From NCBI GenBank assembly GCA_043763625.1, contig JAYULL010000147.1, forward strand, positions 1 to 30,956: 30,956 nucleotides of DNA. Direction: 5' to 3'. Under the pieces are notes generated by a model. It was given only the letters and a program-made list of their open reading frames with translations, made no database searches and had not been told where the DNA came from. Position 1 is the first letter of the stretch; the number at the start of each line of letters is the position of its first letter. The position numbers and the translations under genes are program-made. The DNA is from Rubrolithibacter sp043763625 (GTDB lineage: Bacteria > Bacteroidota > Bacteroidia > Sphingobacteriales > Sphingobacteriaceae). This document shows positions 1 through 8,215 of the stretch, piece after piece.

Positions 1-1055
1 TCTTCCTCAACGCCCTTTTTGACAGGAATCATCTTAAATTGATATCCTTTCTCGGAACCTGCTGTTTGTACAAAAATATAGTCTGCTGCTTCTGACTGAA
101 CAAAAGCCTCAACCGGAAGTGCAGGGGTTTTTTCACTGGCAGTTTCAATAAGCGCCTTTACATACATACCGGGCAAGAGTTTAGACCCTACTGATCCGGT
201 TATATGACAGTGAACGAGGATAATACCCTCTTTCTCAATGGCTTTGCCTATCAAAATAATTTTGCCGGTCTGATTATATTCTTCCTCGTTTGGCATTGCA
301 AATTTAATCGCCTGCCCAATTGATAATTGCCCAGCATCTTTCTGGAATACATTCAGGGCCACGTGGAGATCGTTTTTACCGGCAAGTTCAAAGAGAACAT
401 CTGTCGGATTGACATATTTCCCTATCGCCGCATTGCTCACTTTTACAAATCCGGTGATCGGGGAATAAAGATTGGCCGTTTTAGAAATTTTACCGGCTAC
501 CAGCTTTCCGGGACTGATGCCGATAATACTTAATTTCTGTTCAAGTCCGTTCATTTTTGCCTGTATAGACTGGTATTCTGATTTAACCTGTTGAAAGGTT
601 TTGGCCGAATTTATATCTTCTTTCCGCAGTTGTTCCTGCCTTGCGTATTCTTGTTTAAGATATTCCATCCTACTTTTTGCTTCCAGATATTCCTGCTGCA
701 TGTCAATAAATGCAGCGTTTTCGATCACCGCTATTACCTGTCCTTTTTGTACAGACTGACCGGATAATAGCCCTGCACTTTTCACGTATCCGCCTAACGG
801 GGCCGATACATAAACTTCGTTTTGGGGAGGGACGTCGATTTTCCCGTTAACTTTTAGTACATGGCTTAGATTTCGGTTTTCAACGTTTCCCAGTTCGATT
901 TCCGTCATTTTGTATTGATCCGGAGTAAGCGTAAGTTCATCTACCGGAACTTTGCTTTCTGTTGCCTGCGTTTCTTCTGCGGGTTGCTTTTGGCCACACG
1001 AGTAAACGGCTACAGCGATAAAAGCAAGTGCTAATTTTTTATATAGTGATTTCAT
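1..1055 (-). CDS. RND efflux periplasmic adaptor lipoprotein (CusB/CzcB type), 3' end outside window
   Basis: Membrane-fusion protein that bridges an inner-membrane RND pump and its outer-membrane channel for metal export. The gene starts at 1055 and leaves the window at base 1, so about 351 residues are visible. The N-terminus is a lipoprotein-type signal ending in VYSC, so the mature protein is probably lipid-anchored. A first half-lipoyl/barrel strand (PPQNEVYVSAPLGGYV) follows, then a Glu/Gln/Lys-rich coiled-coil hairpin covering roughly residues 115-165. The second lipoyl half (NLYSPITGFVKVSNAAIGKYV) and beta-barrel segments come after it. It begins 16 bases after the stop of the pump gene and shares its strand, so co-transcription is likely. 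No CusF-like or Met-rich copper site is seen in the visible part. The family call is firm; metal specificity is inferred from the pump. Confidence 0.9.
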   Translation of the reverse strand, partial: MKSLYKKLALAFIAVAVYSCGQKQPAEETQATESKVPVDELTLTPDQYKMTEIELGNVENRNLSHVLKVNGKIDVPPQNEVYVSAPLGGYVKSAGLLSGQSVQKGQVIAVIENAAFIDMQQEYLEAKSRMEYLKQEYARQEQLRKEDINSAKTFQQVKSEYQSIQAKMNGLEQKLSIIGISPGKLVAGKISKTANLYSPITGFVKVSNAAIGKYVNPTDVLFELAGKNDLHVALNVFQKDAGQLSIGQAIKFAMPNEEEYNQTGKIILIGKAIEKEGIILVHCHITGSVGSKLLPGMYVKALIETASEKTPALPVEAFVQSEAADYIFVQTAGSEKGYQFKMIPVKKGVEE

Positions 1056-1071
1056 GTTTTTCGTTAATTGA

Positions 1072-4000
1072 TTATTTATTGCCTAGTAAAGCCTCTACAT
1101 CCAGTACTATCTTTTGTTGAGAATAGAGCTGATCTAAATAGTCGGATTTTATTTTCAGAGCCATGGACATGCTTTGGATAAATTGAACGTAGGATATTTC
1201 ACCGCCCTTGAATCCGATTTCGGCGTTTTTTATAATCAAATCAGCTTGCTTTAAAGCGCTGTTCCGGTAATAGTTAATGGTACTTTCGGACTTTTTATAT
1301 TGGCGAATAAGCCGGTTCAAACTTCCTTCGAGGTTGTTCTGCTCGTAATTGACAGTTTCGGCAGCTATAAGTTCATTAATTTTTGCGGCATTGATTTTAG
1401 CGCGGTAACCTCCCGGCAAAATAGGAACGGCAATACCCGCTTGAAATCCCATAAATAGAGCCCTTCCGGTAAAATTCTGCTCCGTCCCGGTTACATTTTG
1501 TAGCCCCCTAATGGACTGGTTAAAATACCCAAAAGTAAAATCAGGTAAGCACTTTGCTTTTTGAACGCCGGTTTCTTTTTGCCGCACCAAAACATCTTGC
1601 TTCAGGTAATTTAAATACGGGTTTAGGACGATACTTAAACTGTCGTTGCCGATAGGAAGGGAAACTTGACCCGGTTTCTCCGGATATACCGATACACCGG
1701 TTTTGCTGTTTAGTAAGGTTTGCAGCTCCTGTTGAGAAATTTCGATATCGCCTTCGTTCTGAACCAAATTATTTTTCACTTCCAGCTGTTGCGTTTCAGA
1801 AGTTACTAATTCCAGGCGAGTGCTTTCGCCACTCTGATAGCGGATCTTACTAGATTTGGCAAATCTTTGATAGAGGCTATCCTCAAATAATAAAAGGTTT
1901 TTCTTTTCCAGCAGAAATTGTAAGCGGTAATAAACGACTTTAACGTTTCTTTTCAGTTCGCTTTCACGTGCCCGGAATAGCTTTTCTGAACTTTCTACTT
2001 TGGCGGTTGCCAAAACCGATTGACTGCTATAAACAGTTGGAAACTCAATTTTTTGAGTGATGTTGAAATAATTGTCCCTGTTGATGCTGTTAAGCTGTCC
2101 TTGCTGATAAGAGATCGTTGTTTTATCAAAATTTAGCGTACCGCTTTTCAAACTTTTTTGAAAATCAACTTCGTAGCGGCCTGCTTTTAGATAGCTACTG
2201 TTTTGTATAGCTTCATTTAAGGCCTGTTGTAGAGTAAGCTGCTTGTTAGTTGAGGATGAATCAGTTTGAGCATCAGATGTATACGGAAGAAACAGGGCGA
2301 CTGTCACGAACAGAAACATAACGGGAAAGGCAACTGTTTTTGATGCCCCCGGTTTCTTTTTCTTTTCAAAAAGAATGTATAAAATCGGAAGAACTATTAA
2401 AGTAAGCAAGGTCGCCGAAAGCAATCCGCCTATCACAACGGTTGCTAATGGCCGCTGTACTTCGGCACCGGATGATCCGGAAAGAGCCATGGGTAAAAAT
2501 CCCAGCGAAGCAACCGCAGCTGTCATTAAAACCGGGCGTAAGCGTGTTTTAGTTCCGGCCAGAACACGCTGATAAATATCGTTCATCCCTTCCTTTTCCA
2601 AACGGTTAAATTCACCTATAAGCACAATCCCGTTTAAAACGGCCACTCCGAACAAGGCAATAAAACCGACACCCGCTGAAATACTGAAAGGCATTCCCCG
2701 TAAGGCAAGGGCAAGTACGCCACCGATTGCAGATAGCGGAATGGCGGTAAAAATCAGTAAGGTTTCACGGATAGAACTAAAAGTGAAATAAAGCAACAAA
2801 AGTATTAGCAACAATGCCACAGGTACGGCAATGGATAATCTTTTATTTGCTGCCCGTAAATTCTCGAACTGACCGCCATAGGTAACATAATAACCCGCCG
2901 GAAATTTCACCTTGTTTAATTTTTGCTGAATTTCTGATACAATGGTTTGAACGTCACGATTGCGGACATTGAAACCAATCGTAATGCGCCGTTTGGCATC
3001 ATCCCGTTGGATCTGGTTTGGCCCGCTTTTTAAAGCCACGGTTGCTACTTCCTCCAAAGGTATCTGCCCGTTAAAAGGGGTAGCAATATACAATCCCTGA
3101 ACATCCGCTAAACTTCGCCGGTCTTCTTTTGTAAGCCTGACCACCAGATCAAACCTTCTTTCGCCCTCGTAAACCAAACCGGCGGTTTCCCCGGCAAATG
3201 CCGTTTTAATTGTTTGGTTTATTTCTGCAACATTAAGCCCGTACTGCGCAATTTTGTCCCGATTGTACTTTATTTGTATCTGCGGAAGGCCTGTTATTTC
3301 TTCGACATATAAATCCAGAACACCGGGTACAGGTTTAATAATTCGGCCGATCCGGGCTGCTTCATCACTTAACACATCCAGATCTTCGCCGTATAATTTA
3401 ATAACCACATCCTGTTTGGCACCCGTAATAAGTTCATTAAAACGCATTTGGATGGGCTGTTGAAAGCCAAAGGTCACTCCCGGAATTACGGATAGGGCTT
3501 TCTGCATTTTTTCTGCCAATTCCTCCCTTGATGAAGCGCTCGTCCACTCGCTTTTGTCTTTTAATATCACCATCATATCTCCCGCTTCAATGGGCATCGG
3601 ATCGGTAGGTATTTCTCCCGACCCGATTTTGTTAACCACCTGTTTCACTTCGGGGAATTGAGCCAGCATAATTTTTTGGGCTTTGGTAGAAGCATCAATG
3701 ATCTGATCAATCGAGCTTCCCGTCAGTACACGTGTTTCAACCGCAAAATCTCCTTCATCCAATTGGGGAATAAACTCGCCTCCCAGCGTATTGAATAAAA
3801 AGATGGATGCAATGAAAAGTACCACGGCGGTGCTTGCAACCATTCTTTTATAGTTCATGGCCGCTTTGATAATTGGCAGGTACCACAATTGAAATTGAGC
3901 CATCATCCGGTCAGAGATATTTCGCTTATGGCTTGTTTTCTTACTTAAAAAAAATGCCGATGCCATGGGTACATAGGTCAACGATAAGATAAAGGCACCC

Positions 4001-5466
4001 AGAATTGCAAAGGAAACGGTTTGAGCCATAGGCCTGAACATCTTTCCTTCAATACCCACTAAAGCCAAAATCGGCAGGTAAACTATCAGGATGATAATTT
4101 CGCCGAAAGCGGCAGAACTTCTGATTTGTGAAGCCGCATGATACACTTCACCGTCCATTTGATCTGACGTCAGTTTTTCAGAGTGTTTCAGCGCAAATTG
4201 GTTACTGTTAATGCGGTGCAGGATGCTTTCTACGATGATTACCGCACCGTCAACTATTAACCCAAAATCTATTGCTCCCAAACTCATCAAATTACCGGAT
4301 ACCCCGAACAAGTTCATCATCGAGATGGCAAAAAGCATCGCCAGCGGTATAACAGAGGCAACCACTAAGCCTGCTCTTAGGTTTCCTAAAAACAGGATCA
4401 GGATAAAAACAACGATCAAGGCTCCTTCAATCAGGTTTTTAGAAACGGTTCCGATGGCGTTGTCTACCAATTTTTTCCGGTCTAAAAACGGCTCTATTTC
4501 TACACCTTCCGGCAAGGTTTTTTTAATTTGCTCAATCCGGGCTTTTACATTATTTATTACTTCAGATGAATTCGCCCCTTTCAGCATCATCACAATGCCG
4601 GTTACAATTTCGCCTTTGCCGTTACGTGTAGCCGCTCCGTACCGAACACCGTTTCCAAACTGGACGTTAGCCAAGTCCCTAATTAGAATCGGCGAGGTAC
4701 CGTTGTTTTTTACCACTATCTTTTCAATATCTTCTAAACTGGTCACCAACCCTTCGCTACGGATGGAATAGGCATTGGGCGATTTATTGATGTATGCACC
4801 ACCGGTATTTTGGTTGTTGTTTTCAAGGGCTTTAAATATATCGGGAATACTTATTTCTAAACTATGCAGGCGGTCCGGATCTACCGCAATTTCATACTGT
4901 TTTACATAGCCCCCAAATCCGCTCACTTCGGCTACTCCGGGGGTGCCCAATAATTGCCGTTTAACAATCCAATCCTGAATGGTGCGAAGTTCCATCGCAT
5001 CATATTTCTGTTCATAACCTTTTTTAGGATGGATTACATACTGGTAAATCTCCCCCAAGCCGGTGGTTAGCGGAGCCATTTCCGGTTTTCCAACTCCTTC
5101 CGGGATTTGTTTGGAAGCTTCAGTCAACCGCTCGTTAACTTGCTGTCGCCCCCAGTAAATATCTACGTTTTCTTTAAAAACGATGGTTACAATAGACAGG
5201 CCGAATCGGGAGAAAGAGCGTATCTGTTCAATGCCCGGAATGCTGGCCATCGTCTGTTCTACCGGAAATGTGATCAGCCTTTCGGCTTCTTGAGCTGCCA
5301 GGGTTGGGGTAACGGTTATTACCATTACCTGATTGTCCGTTATATCGGGTACGGCATCTATAGGAAGCCTGGTTACTGAATATCCGCCCCAAACAATCAG
5401 GGCAAGGGTAAATAGTCCAATAACAAGCTTGTTCTTTATAGAAAAAAGAATAATCTTATCTAACAT
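1072..5466 (-). CDS. CzcA/CusA-family heavy-metal RND pump fused to a TolC-like outer-membrane factor
   Basis: Proton-driven exporter of metal cations, 1464 residues. Residues 1 to about 1035 form a complete HME-RND pump (usual length about 1040) with two sets of six membrane helices and two large periplasmic loops. The helix-4 signature DFGLIVDGAVIIVES begins at Asp400. It fits the DFGxxxDGAxxxVE pattern of divalent-cation (Zn/Co/Cd/Ni) pumps rather than the Cu/Ag pattern. A Lys-rich linker (EKKKK) and a hydrophobic, signal-like segment ending in SDAQ (about 1040-1062) follow. Residues about 1065-1464 form a TolC/CzcC-like channel with paired helical hairpins (LTLQQALNEAIQNS; later KINAAKINELIAAET). 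It is encoded between the His-rich gene and the adaptor. The fusion recurs in Bacteroidota pumps; the internal signal peptide is an inference. Confidence 0.93.
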   Translation of the reverse strand: MLDKIILFSIKNKLVIGLFTLALIVWGGYSVTRLPIDAVPDITDNQVMVITVTPTLAAQEAERLITFPVEQTMASIPGIEQIRSFSRFGLSIVTIVFKENVDIYWGRQQVNERLTEASKQIPEGVGKPEMAPLTTGLGEIYQYVIHPKKGYEQKYDAMELRTIQDWIVKRQLLGTPGVAEVSGFGGYVKQYEIAVDPDRLHSLEISIPDIFKALENNNQNTGGAYINKSPNAYSIRSEGLVTSLEDIEKIVVKNNGTSPILIRDLANVQFGNGVRYGAATRNGKGEIVTGIVMMLKGANSSEVINNVKARIEQIKKTLPEGVEIEPFLDRKKLVDNAIGTVSKNLIEGALIVVFILILFLGNLRAGLVVASVIPLAMLFAISMMNLFGVSGNLMSLGAIDFGLIVDGAVIIVESILHRINSNQFALKHSEKLTSDQMDGEVYHAASQIRSSAAFGEIIILIVYLPILALVGIEGKMFRPMAQTVSFAILGAFILSLTYVPMASAFFLSKKTSHKRNISDRMMAQFQLWYLPIIKAAMNYKRMVASTAVVLFIASIFLFNTLGGEFIPQLDEGDFAVETRVLTGSSIDQIIDASTKAQKIMLAQFPEVKQVVNKIGSGEIPTDPMPIEAGDMMVILKDKSEWTSASSREELAEKMQKALSVIPGVTFGFQQPIQMRFNELITGAKQDVVIKLYGEDLDVLSDEAARIGRIIKPVPGVLDLYVEEITGLPQIQIKYNRDKIAQYGLNVAEINQTIKTAFAGETAGLVYEGERRFDLVVRLTKEDRRSLADVQGLYIATPFNGQIPLEEVATVALKSGPNQIQRDDAKRRITIGFNVRNRDVQTIVSEIQQKLNKVKFPAGYYVTYGGQFENLRAANKRLSIAVPVALLLILLLLYFTFSSIRETLLIFTAIPLSAIGGVLALALRGMPFSISAGVGFIALFGVAVLNGIVLIGEFNRLEKEGMNDIYQRVLAGTKTRLRPVLMTAAVASLGFLPMALSGSSGAEVQRPLATVVIGGLLSATLLTLIVLPILYILFEKKKKPGASKTVAFPVMFLFVTVALFLPYTSDAQTDSSSTNKQLTLQQALNEAIQNSSYLKAGRYEVDFQKSLKSGTLNFDKTTISYQQGQLNSINRDNYFNITQKIEFPTVYSSQSVLATAKVESSEKLFRARESELKRNVKVVYYRLQFLLEKKNLLLFEDSLYQRFAKSSKIRYQSGESTRLELVTSETQQLEVKNNLVQNEGDIEISQQELQTLLNSKTGVSVYPEKPGQVSLPIGNDSLSIVLNPYLNYLKQDVLVRQKETGVQKAKCLPDFTFGYFNQSIRGLQNVTGTEQNFTGRALFMGFQAGIAVPILPGGYRAKINAAKINELIAAETVNYEQNNLEGSLNRLIRQYKKSESTINYYRNSALKQADLIIKNAEIGFKGGEISYVQFIQSMSMALKIKSDYLDQLYSQQKIVLDVEALLGNK

Positions 5467-5523
5467 ATCTAAGTATGAGATTTACAAGAATAATAGTAAA
5501 ATTTTGGTCAATAAGAAATCTTG

Positions 5524-5544
5524 CAGATAACGGAAGGTTATCTG
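5524..5544 (-). other. Intercistronic stem-loop between His-rich gene and metal pump
   Basis: Perfect 8-bp inverted repeat: CAGATAAC at 5524-5531 and GTTATCTG at 5537-5544 around a 5-base loop. It lies directly after the stop codon of the His-rich gene and 57 bases before the pump start codon. There is no strong T-tract, so it is more likely an mRNA-stabilising or processing hairpin, or a weak attenuator, than a full terminator. Function is inferred from position only. Confidence 0.45.
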
Positions 5545-5925
5545 TTAACTAAGATAAGGCGGCCCTCGAAAAAAGAGTTCGGATGGGGCAAGAGGGGAAA
5601 AGAACGGGTTGATATTCTCAGGAAATATAGCTAACCGGCTAAGCTCGAGCGAGGTATAAACGATGTTGTTAACTCGCCCGCCGGATTTATCAACGTTTAT
5701 TTCATACGAAGTTTTAGCAGGGTAGGTAAAATCCTTGCTTCCGGGGTGGTGGTGGAAATGAGCAAATAAATTACCGATTGGGCTATTCTCTTTGTCATGA
5801 TCATCCTCATGATCTTGGGATAGTGATTTTTTTTCGTCGTGATGAAAATGCGGGACAACTTCATGCATCAGCACTACTGCATATGAAAAGAAAAATAACA
5901 AATAAATGCAGCGCTTTTTGATCAT
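5545..5925 (-). CDS. Small His-rich exported protein upstream of metal pump
   Basis: 126 residues. An N-terminal hydrophobic stretch (KRCIYLLFFFSYAVVLMH) looks like a signal peptide or membrane anchor, followed by histidine clusters HEVVPHFHHDE, DHEDDHDKE and FAHFHHHPG within residues 21-60. Such His/Asp runs bind transition metals such as Zn, Co, Ni or Cu. The C-terminal half has no motif I recognise. It is first in the operon, with a good promoter 9 bases before its start codon, and is followed by the pump and adaptor. Short His-rich proteins often precede CzcA-type pumps in Bacteroidota. A periplasmic metal buffer or delivery role is inferred; the gene itself is well supported by start, promoter and composition. 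Confidence 0.8.
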   Translation of the reverse strand: MIKKRCIYLLFFFSYAVVLMHEVVPHFHHDEKKSLSQDHEDDHDKENSPIGNLFAHFHHHPGSKDFTYPAKTSYEINVDKSGGRVNNIVYTSLELSRLAIFPENINPFFSPLAPSELFFRGPPYLS

Positions 5926-5933
5926 TGGTTTTG

Positions 5934-5966
5934 CAAAAGTAGATATTTATGTTAAATAAAGGCAAA
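5934..5966 (-). promoter_or_regulatory. Bacteroidetes-type promoter for the metal-efflux operon
   Basis: Read on the minus strand, TTTG (5966-5963) is followed after 21 bases by TACTTTTG (5941-5934). This matches the -33 TTTG and -7 TAnnTTTG elements of Bacteroidetes housekeeping promoters with normal spacing. Only eight bases separate the -7 box from the ATG at 5925, so the predicted 5' leader is a few bases at most. No metal-regulator operator was recognised around it. Confidence 0.7.
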
Positions 5967-6101
5967 GTCCACTAACATAGCTGCCCTTTGTTGTATCGAA
6001 GTTTTTAAATAACAGAAAAGCAGCTGCATCTAATATTAATCTGTGATGTTATCTAATACATAATATGATATCGTGCAAACCGACAGCCTATAAACTTTTA
6101 A

Positions 6102-6109
6102 TAGCTTTG
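6102..6109 (+). promoter_or_regulatory. -7 promoter box of the Crp/Fnr regulator
   Basis: TAGCTTTG is an exact TAnnTTTG -7 box, ending only four bases before the ATG at 6114. No convincing TTG element lies at the expected distance upstream. The spacing implies a leaderless or almost leaderless transcript, unless translation starts at an internal codon. Confidence 0.5.
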
Positions 6110-6113
6110 CCGA

Positions 6114-6758
6114 ATGAGCGAGACAGAACCGGTAAAAACATACATCCAACAGTTTTTTCCTCAATTTGAACCTGCACTTAAAGAAAAACTTATTGCTAAT
6201 TGCAGCATCAAAAGCTTCACAGCGGGAGAAATCCTGATGCAACCCGGGCAATATTTTCGCTCTACTATGATAATCGTCGAAGGCAGGGTGAAACTTTATC
6301 GCCAAGGGGAAGAAGGGGAAGAATTTTTCATGTATTACATTGAGCCCGGTGGCGCTTGCGCTTTATCCCTGATCTGCGCAGCCAAACAAGAAACGAGTGA
6401 AATTATGGCGAAAGCGGTAGAAGATACTATCGCTTTGTTATTGCCTATCACCTTGATGGACGACCTAATGAGGAATTATAAAACCTGGTATTATTTTGTG
6501 CTCGAAACCTATCGCAGCCGCTACGAAGAACTTTTGGTATTGATTGATAATGTGGTGTTCAAGTCAATGGATGAAAGGTTGGAATACTATCTGAAAAATC
6601 AATATCAAAAACTGCAAACTCGGCAACTCAACATCACTCACCAAGAAATTGCGAACGACTTAAACTCCTCCCGCGAGGTAATCTCCCGGCTGCTTAAAAA
6701 GATGGAACAGCAAGGGAAACTCGAACTTCACCGGCTTTCTATAGAATGGCTGATGTAG
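6114..6758 (+). CDS. Crp/Fnr-family transcription regulator of the sulfur locus
   Basis: 214 residues, normal family length. Residues about 15-115 form the cyclic-nucleotide-binding-like jelly roll (FTAGEILMQPGQYFRSTMIIVEGRVKLY), but without the full phosphate-binding cassette of cAMP-binding CRP. Residues about 145-210 form a Crp-type winged helix (HQEIANDLNSSREVISRLLKKME). Arg187, Glu188 and Arg192 align with E. coli CRP Arg180, Glu181 and Arg185, which read the TGTGA half-site. Palindromes of that kind occur before the downstream genes. Cys30, Cys82 and Cys88 in the sensor domain could sense persulfide or oxidant; there is no N-terminal FNR iron-sulfur cysteine set. It directly precedes the exporter and probably activates it. 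The effector is inferred, not known. Confidence 0.9.
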   Translation: MSETEPVKTYIQQFFPQFEPALKEKLIANCSIKSFTAGEILMQPGQYFRSTMIIVEGRVKLYRQGEEGEEFFMYYIEPGGACALSLICAAKQETSEIMAKAVEDTIALLLPITLMDDLMRNYKTWYYFVLETYRSRYEELLVLIDNVVFKSMDERLEYYLKNQYQKLQTRQLNITHQEIANDLNSSREVISRLLKKMEQQGKLELHRLSIEWLM

Positions 6759-6762
6759 CTCT

Positions 6763-6806
6763 GTGACAAAAGTCACTGTTCTCGGACTGTAAACCTCCCA
6801 CCTTTG
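6763..6806 (+). promoter_or_regulatory. Crp-type operator and promoter before the TauE-like exporter
   Basis: Perfect palindrome GTGAC-AAAA-GTCAC at 6763-6776 (TGTGA-N6-TCACT), followed after 22 bases by CACCTTTG (6799-6806), a -7-like box with one mismatch to TAnnTTTG. With a start point about five bases beyond the box, the palindrome is centred near -41.5, the class II activator position of CRP. A good -33 element is absent, as expected for an activator-dependent promoter. The same arrangement recurs at 8635-8678. Confidence 0.7.
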
Positions 6807-6821
6807 TTCAAAATAAGAACA

Positions 6822-7616
6822 ATGGATGTTTACGGTTATTTTGCCGCTGCCCTGATTGGAGTTTCACTCGGTTTAATTGGCGGCGGAGGATCGATTCTTA
6901 CGGTGCCTGTATTGGTTTATCTTTTCGGATTAAGTCCTTTGCTTGCAACTTCGTATTCTCTGTTTATCGTAGGCTCAACTAGCTTGCTGGGGGCTGTAAA
7001 TAACTATCGCAGGGGTTTTGTGAATGTAAAAGTCGCCTTCCTCTTCAGCTTGTCATCTATAAGTACCGTTTTCCTTATCCGCAAATTTTTGATTCCTCTT
7101 ATTCCCAAAACCATTATAACTGTTTATGGATTTACGATCACAGAGCAGCTTCTAACAATGGTTCTGTTTGCTCTGTTGATGCTTGTGTCGGCGATCGGCA
7201 TGATTAGAAACGGAGAATTAAAAGAAACAATACCTAGGCCCGTGAAGCAACCTGTCTTTAAACTTTTATGCTATGGTATAGGCATTGGCCTCACTACCGG
7301 TTTATTAGGTGCCGGCGGAGGGTTTCTTATAATTCCCACTTTAGTGTTATTACTTGGTCTGGATATGAAAGAAGCGGTTGGAACCTCCTTGTTAATCATA
7401 GCCTTAAACTCGCTGGTAGGGTTTGTCGGCGACCTTGGCCATTTCACCATTAATTGGAAGTTTCTAGGCGCAATTTCTTCTATAGCTATTGCCGGAATAT
7501 TTATCGGAGGATATTTAGCAAAAAAGTTTGACGAAGAGAGGCTGAAGAAAAGCTTCGGCATCTTTGTGCTAATTATGGGAGCCGGCATTTTAATAAAGGA
7601 ATTGCTAGCCTTATAG
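6822..7616 (+). CDS. TauE/SafE-family sulfite/sulfonate exporter
   Basis: Integral membrane anion exporter, 264 residues from the ATG at 6822. A TTG at 6804 could extend it by six codons but lies inside the -7 box, so I reject it. The two internally repeated halves of the family are visible: GVSLGLIGGGGSILTVPVLV near the N-terminus and GLTTGLLGAGGGFLIIPTLV near residue 160, each starting a bundle of about four hydrophobic helices. Members export sulfite, sulfoacetate or similar anions. Here the partner is a persulfide dioxygenase that releases sulfite, which matches the tauE-cst operon logic of Staphylococcus. Sulfite export is therefore the best guess. Expression is probably activated through the operator at 6763. 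Confidence 0.88.
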   Translation: MDVYGYFAAALIGVSLGLIGGGGSILTVPVLVYLFGLSPLLATSYSLFIVGSTSLLGAVNNYRRGFVNVKVAFLFSLSSISTVFLIRKFLIPLIPKTIITVYGFTITEQLLTMVLFALLMLVSAIGMIRNGELKETIPRPVKQPVFKLLCYGIGIGLTTGLLGAGGGFLIIPTLVLLLGLDMKEAVGTSLLIIALNSLVGFVGDLGHFTINWKFLGAISSIAIAGIFIGGYLAKKFDEERLKKSFGIFVLIMGAGILIKELLAL

Positions 7617-7654
7617 AACAAAATACGAATCAAACAGATAATTACTTTAAGCTC

Positions 7655-8212
7655 ATGATTGAATTATTAAAACAACCTTGGCCGTGGTACACATCCGGTA
7701 TAGCCATCGCCTTTATAATGGTCACGCTGTTGTATTTCGGAAAGTCTTTTGGCTTTTCTTCGAATCTGCGCACCATGTGTTCCATGATGGGAGCCGGTAA
7801 AAAAGTAGCTTTCTTTGATTTTGATTGGAAGAAAGAAAGGTGGAACATAATGTTTCTGGTCGGGTCGATAATCGGTGGCTATATTGCTGCTAACTGGCTA
7901 AAAAGCGACGCTCCTTTACAGCTTTCTCCGGCAACTATAAGCGATTTAAATAGATTAGGTGTACCCTTTGATGGCCGGTTAAACCCCTCCGCTTTGTTCG
8001 GTCCGGCGTTCGCTTTTTCTATAAAGGGCTTTCTCAAATTATTATCCGGTGGAATTTTGGTTGGTTTCGGAACCCGGTATGCCGGGGGCTGCACGTCCGG
8101 TCATGCAATAACCGGTTTATCTAATCTACAAGTTCCCTCACTTGTCGCCGTTGTGGGCTTCTTTATCGGGGGCTTAATCATGACGCACCTTTTGTTACCC
8201 TTTATTCTTTAA
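7655..8212 (+). CDS. YeeE/YedE-family sulfur-compound transporter, N-terminal half protein
   Basis: 185-residue membrane protein with about five hydrophobic segments. It carries the YeeE/YedE motif GTRYAGGCTSGHAITGLS around residue 145, whose Cys is in the position used to guide thiosulfate in TsuA-type transporters. A second cysteine lies in TMCSMMG near residue 42. Full YeeE proteins are about 330-400 residues and carry two such pseudo-repeats; here the second half is the next gene, three bases downstream. The pair probably assembles into one channel for thiosulfate or a related sulfur species. Substrate and direction (uptake or release of the dioxygenase pathway product) cannot be told from sequence. 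Confidence 0.86.
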   Translation: MIELLKQPWPWYTSGIAIAFIMVTLLYFGKSFGFSSNLRTMCSMMGAGKKVAFFDFDWKKERWNIMFLVGSIIGGYIAANWLKSDAPLQLSPATISDLNRLGVPFDGRLNPSALFGPAFAFSIKGFLKLLSGGILVGFGTRYAGGCTSGHAITGLSNLQVPSLVAVVGFFIGGLIMTHLLLPFIL

Positions 8213-8215
8213 ACG

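Noticed and set aside
4211..4771. Plus-strand open frame of 186 codons inside the metal pump gene
   Set aside because: It is antisense to conserved RND sequence, has no homology-like motifs, and mirrors the pump's codon pattern. Other plus-strand frames within 1072-5466 are the same.
1072..5466. Copper/silver-specific CusA assignment
   Set aside because: The helix-4 motif is DFGxxxDGA (divalent type), not the AxGxxxDAA pattern of Cu/Ag pumps, and no Met-rich adaptor segment or copper chaperone gene is seen.
6804..6821. TTG start for the TauE-like exporter
   Set aside because: The codon lies inside the predicted -7 box; the ATG at 6822 gives the normal N-terminus.
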